In this document: positions 52,572 through 58,500 of the stretch, in pieces | Position numbering within the stretch: position 1 is the first letter of the stretch | Layout: each line of letters opens with the position of its first letter | Assembly: GCA_028554795.2 (NCBI GenBank) | Contig: CM068827.1 | Span: 72,265,809 to 72,329,808 of the forward strand | Direction: 5' to 3' | Source of the DNA: Sinohyriopsis cumingii | Taxonomy: Eukaryota; Mollusca; Bivalvia; Unionida; Unionidae | Length of the DNA: 64,000 nt | Notes under the pieces: generated by a model | The model's input: the letters and a program-made list of their open reading frames with translations, nothing else | The model's database searches: none | Told to the model about the DNA's origin: nothing | Made by a program: the position numbers and the translations under genes

Positions 52572-55500
52572 CATGTAGATAAATATGTAGATTAGAAAGA
52601 GTTGAAATGCATATATAATTTGAAGTGCAAAAACATGTACCTATTTATAGACAGAGAAATGGGTTCGTAGAAAAGGGTTTGGAAAGAGCCAGATTTTTAA
52701 GCTAGAGAGACCCTGAATTGAAAAATTAAATAATAACAGAACTGTTAATATAATTTTAATCATGCTTTAGTACCTAACATTTCCTTTTATCAACCTTTCC
52801 ACTTAAGATCAAATGATCATACAGATTTAAGTATCCATCCAGAAAGCAAAACAAGATAAAAATGTATCCATAACTAAATTATTCCATAAGTATCGATGAT
52901 TTCACACTGCTTTTTATCTAGGGTGTGTTGTGTCCCCTCACATCTGCTTCTGCTTCCACATTACCAATTAGCATCTAGTCATCTTGAAATTGGTGACACG
53001 TATCAAAATATTTGACCAGCAGACTTTTGAGAATGATTTGAAAACACATTTCTATCCATTTCATTGTTTGCCAAGTAGTAATTATGCATTGGTTCCCTGT
53101 AATTATCATGTAAACAACACCTCATAAACACTGTTTATGGATGCTACATTTTCATAACGGCAAACATGCTTTGAACGAATTCTCCCATCTTTAGTCATTA
53201 GAGATAGGTGTCTTTTATTTCCAAACACACCTGTTAAAGAAATCGGCAACATGCATCAAAACAATCTTTGAAAGCTGATTGTTTAGAACCGGTAAGCTTC
53301 TTAAACTGCCTGAAGTTAACCTTCATTTATGGGCATGAAAGTCTGTGAATTCCAGATATGTACAGAAAAAAAGATTAAAATGTAACTAATATGTTACAAA
53401 TAAATATTTATTCCTTATCTTTCAAAACTTGCTTTGAATTGTAAATAATCACATTATCACATATGCATGAGAATATGCAAGACTGTATCAACAGTTAGTC
53501 TAGTTCCCTGCTCTGTGGACTCCTGATTTGGCAGGATAATATTAAATACCACTATGGGAACCAGACTCATAAAGACAACAAAAAAGCAGTGTGACATAAT
53601 ACACAGATTTTTTTCGTGTACATGTGATGGTTGTTGAAACCAGTTGGAACGATCTTTCGTATGTTGGACATTTTGACAATAAATGTTATTTAAACAGAAT
53701 AATAACAACTTCATTAGAGAAAGCGTGTTATTAAAAATTGTTATCGACGTGATTGTAAAACGAGGATCTAGTCAATAAACAGCCCAATTCCCTAATGCTT
53801 CCCCCCCTCCAGTTTTCTCAATGTCAGCGCGATTTTTAAAATATTTTAAAGGTCTCTCAGTAACTCGCACCTCGCGTATAGTGCGGTCTATGTTTGTGGA
53901 CCCCGTTGTGTGTGAGTTATCGAGGGAGTGGTGTATTTTGATTTTAGCAGAACCGTTCCTATTTTTGTCATCAACTTGCACTATTACAGTAATTTCTATT
54001 AGATTAAAATTTTCTGGTCAAATTAACTTCTACATAGATAAACTGCAGCTTAAAAACTAGCATATCTGCATCTCAGAAATGCTTGTAATGTGTGATTGTA
54101 ATTAATTTTTAAATTGATCCTAGCTACCTATATAAAGCAAACTGAATACTGACCAGTGGAAAATCACATCGCTTAGTGCACTGATTCACCTGTCAGATTT
54201 GAGAAAGATCATGAAACACAAGTTCAGCAGTAAGGATTGTACCTTGATTAAAAAATTTGTCCTTCAAAAATTCAAAATTGTATACACACTGGATTATTAC
54301 TGGTTTAATAGGATGTCTTCAAATTCTTTAGCTAATGTACTAAGTATGGCAAATTGTCAGAAAAAAGGCTAGGGAACACATGTACTCAATGTGGCAGATT
54401 GTAGGAAAAAAGATTAGAGAACACATTTCATTTAAATTTCACCGTAAATAAAGTATCCTATTTTTATGTTCATATTTTTATTTTTAAATGCCCGTTGTGA
54501 TGCACCCATCACTGATAGCTTTTTTTGCAGTCAGTGTCCCAAAACTTATACTGTAGTGTTATTTATGTGACTTAATTTTGATGGCCTGGGTATAATTTTA
54601 AAAAAGAGACATTTTCTTGGGTACTTAAATTTCTGGTTTTGCCTGTCAAAGTATGTATATTAGTTGGTATTTAATTTCATGGTTTAACCTTTACAAATAC
54701 CCAAAATAAAGAATACAAAAGAACAAAACTATGCTGATGGAAAATGACAGTCACTTGAATGTTTAACACATACTAACACATGTATGAACACAAATCAAAG
54801 ACTTGTCAAGTTCAGTACTTACTTTTATCTGAATGAATAACATCATTTGGAAGTTGATGCAGCCACCAGACACTACAACAATACTATCACTTCTATGAGC
54901 ACAAAAAAACACCTGTCAAGATGAATCACTTAAGCTCAACATCAGAGGAAGCTGACACTAAAATGGAAGGATGCTAACTAAATTAAAAGATATCGGAATC
55001 ACTCCGTTGTGCCTGCCTCATGTACAGACCACCTTCAACCACTAGACTTGATAATAAATAAAAAGGACAAAGAAGAATTAAAATCATGCTTCTGCAACTG
55101 GTATGCTAAAAAGGTTATGGAGGCCATCATGTAAAAGAAACTGGTAAGGACAAGTGCACATTATTAGTGAACCTTGCAGCCTTGTTGATTAAGCCAATTC
55201 ATGCTGAATGGATAATTGCAGCTCGCATGACAAGGAGTGAAAGCTGGAATTGTTTATGTATTTTGGGAATTATTTACCTGACAAGCAGTTGTGTGAATTA
55301 TGAGATTTGAATGACAAAATGTTGAAATTCAGGCTTTGTCAGTGAAGTGTGAGCTTTAATGCTCTGCTGTAATTGGAGTGTATAAATAGTGTTTTATTTA
55401 CAATAGTGCTTCAAGCAATAGTTCTAGTATATTACAGACTTGTTCATATGGAATAAAAATCTTGGAATAAAATGATATGTGGTTTCAGGAGGATTTACAA

Positions 55501-58500
55501 TTTTTAAACAAGAGTTGTACTCGAGTAAAGAATAGATTTGAATAAGTATTAAATTTAAGTTCCATATACTAGTATTTTGTATTCTTTCGTTCATTTTCAG
55601 TATTAATAGTGTTTGGATAGCTTATATGCTTTTTCTCATTCTCTCTAATCTTACTTACCTCATATATGGATTTAAGGCAGTGAGTGGAAATTACAATTAC
55701 AGGATACCTTATATGTGCATTGAAACAATCCATATACTTTATAATTCTCTTTTTTTCGATGGGTTAAAGTAAAAGAACTTGTGTAATAGCTAATATTTAA
55801 TTACCAGATTACAGTATTGAAATTTATTAAATACTAGTTGCTTTGTTAATCTGTATGAACAAAACACAATAAGACATTTTGCAGGGGGTCATCTCATCAT
55901 CATTTGTGACTAATTTTTCATTGGGTCTTTAAATTTGTTGTTCGGGGCAACAAGAAAAACATGAGAGTTGGTGCACATTAAAAATATATGATACTACATT
56001 AATTTACATTTATTCAATGACACAAAACTTATATAAAAGAACTGAAAAGGTATGTTATAAAAATATGATTTGAAAAGATTCACATTATCATTTTGTAGTA
56101 AGGTCAGATGTTTTTTATATTCAAGAAGTGGACACCTGAGACAAGAAGCTGTGTCTTCTGCTGGAAACAATATTAGAAAGAACTCCTTTATATGGAGGAC
56201 ATTTATTTGAGGATTTTCATTACTCAGTTTATATGGATACACATCTTAGGAGTACATGTCCTTTACATAAAAATATATTTTAAGAAATGTTCTGCTGTAT
56301 TAGAGATCAGGGGATCACGTCATCTGTGTGTATTTACATCTGATTCTTATTTACACCTAATTCTTAGGTTCATGGTACTGCCCCAGACATAGCTGGCCTA
56401 GACAAGGCTAATCCTACAGCCCTGTTACTGAGTGCTGTGATGATGTTAAGATACATGGGCCTTGGGGACCATGCAAGGAGAATAGAGACAGCTGCCTTGC
56501 AGACTATTAAGGAAGGAAAGGTAGTGTTAGAAACAAACATACACCTTTTGTAATTAATCTCGGGTATACTATATTTTCTTATAATATTTATGAGACAATG
56601 TTATTGATGCCTGGTCCATAGAAATCATTACATCCATCCATCCTTCTGTTCATGCTCAGTCTTATGTCACAGTTTATATATGCCTGGAATTTGGCAGAAT
56701 GTATACTCTCTGTCAGTCCATTAACTATTCCTTTCAACTCAGCTTAAGTTCTTCATCATTTGAGGGTTACTAAACATTGTGGATGACTTCCACTTGGAGT
56801 AAGGAAGAATCACTTTTGGGGTCAAAAGGTCAGAGATCAAAGTCATTGACAGTAAACAGCAAAATGGTTTCTCCAGGATAACACAAATTCTGTGTCATTT
56901 TCTTTGATTAAGCTCTTTGTATAACTTGCATATGTGGTGAGACTGCTTCAGATGCGGGAGGTCGTGGGTTTGAACCCCGGCTGAGTCATACCAAAGACTT
57001 AAAAAATGGTACCAACAGCTACCTCGCTTGGTGCTCAACATTAAGAGGTTAGTGTTAGGACTGGTCGGACTGGTGTCAGGATAATGTGACTGGGTGGAAC
57101 ATCATGCTATGTGTCTGCAGTATGATGCCCCAGTGCTAGACTCACTATAAACTGCCACACTACAGACACTGTAGCAATATGACTGAAAATTTGTTAAAGC
57201 TACGTTAAAAATCGAGATCACTCACACATGCACACACATAGAGAGGCATACGTGGTAAGGAAAAAGCCAATCCATTTTGGGGTTCAAAAGGCCAAAGGTC
57301 AAGGTCTCTGTTGGAAAGTAGGTTAATGGTTTCAACACAATAAAATTAGTTCTGAATTACATGCCTGGACTCTTTGTATAGGTTGCACTTGGGCAAAGGA
57401 AGAAGCATATACATTTCAAGGTCAGAGGACAAGATTCATGGACTGGAAGAAAGGAAAAAAAATGGTTCATGGTCAATAACACTAGTTCCAAATCACATAG
57501 ACATCAAACCTTTTTGATGACTTGCATGTGGGGTAAGGAAGAAACCTATCTGTTTGGGAATCAAAAGGTCAAAAATCGAGGCAACTGTTTCTAAAAGAAA
57601 GAAGAAACAAAGCGGTTTCTGCATAAAAATTTAAGTTCTTAATCATAAACCTTCACCAAAGTTTGTGGCTTTGTGTAAGAAAGGAGCCCATTAACTATGG
57701 TTTCAAGGTCTCTGTGACTGAAAGAAGAAAATAGGCTTGTGGAGAGCTTGCACTTGAGGTATGGATGAGGTCTATTTGTTTTTGGGCTCAAAAGGTGAAA
57801 GGTCATCATCATTGTGGCTCAGAGAAATGGGTTTTGCTGAATAACTTGTGCTCTAGATGGCTTTAATTAAGAGTAATAAAGAACTTATAGATTCTGGGGT
57901 CTTAAGGTCGGAAGTCACAATTATCATAGTTAATCAAACTGAAAATAATGGTTTCACACATTAAGTTTAGGTCATGACTGCAAACCATTACCGAAGATTG
58001 AGGTAATTGAGACTCATGGGTCAATAATATCCAGTTCATCATATGCTACTAGTGCCAACATAGAATACTATTACACACAGGCTGGGTGTATAATGAACCA
58101 TTCATCATCCTCTTGATTTGACTTGCTCTTTGGGTTTGCAGTGGGAAAATGCATATTTCACAGACACAAATGTAGAGTTTTTTTTCTTTCTAAGATTCTG
58201 TATTCATTGGTGACTATGAATTTTGAGTTGGCATGGTCTACTTATCATTTAAACAAGATATTTAGATTTTCACACCTAATTACAGTGAACCAGCCTATGC
58301 AGACACATCCATATAAAAGGCAGCTAATGTTTAAGGACATTTCTCCTTTTATCTGTGATCTTTTAAGCTAAAATGTTTATCTAGGACAAAGAGTGCTTCC
58401 TTGTGCATCCTTTGTAAACCAGTTTCACTGTTAATAATATCACTTCTGATGACATTTATCGACATAAAAAGATGAATCGTTTGTTGTAAGTTCATTCACC

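Larger units (their letters stand above)
50711..56367 (+). other. IDH3A: IDH3A intron 8
   Basis: It contains the hAT derivative at 51442-52400, a TA microsatellite at 52527-52569, a partial pogo-like terminus near 53850-53935, a short tandem duplication at 54346-54432, and a DDE transposase fragment at 54991-55134. Confidence 0.75.
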
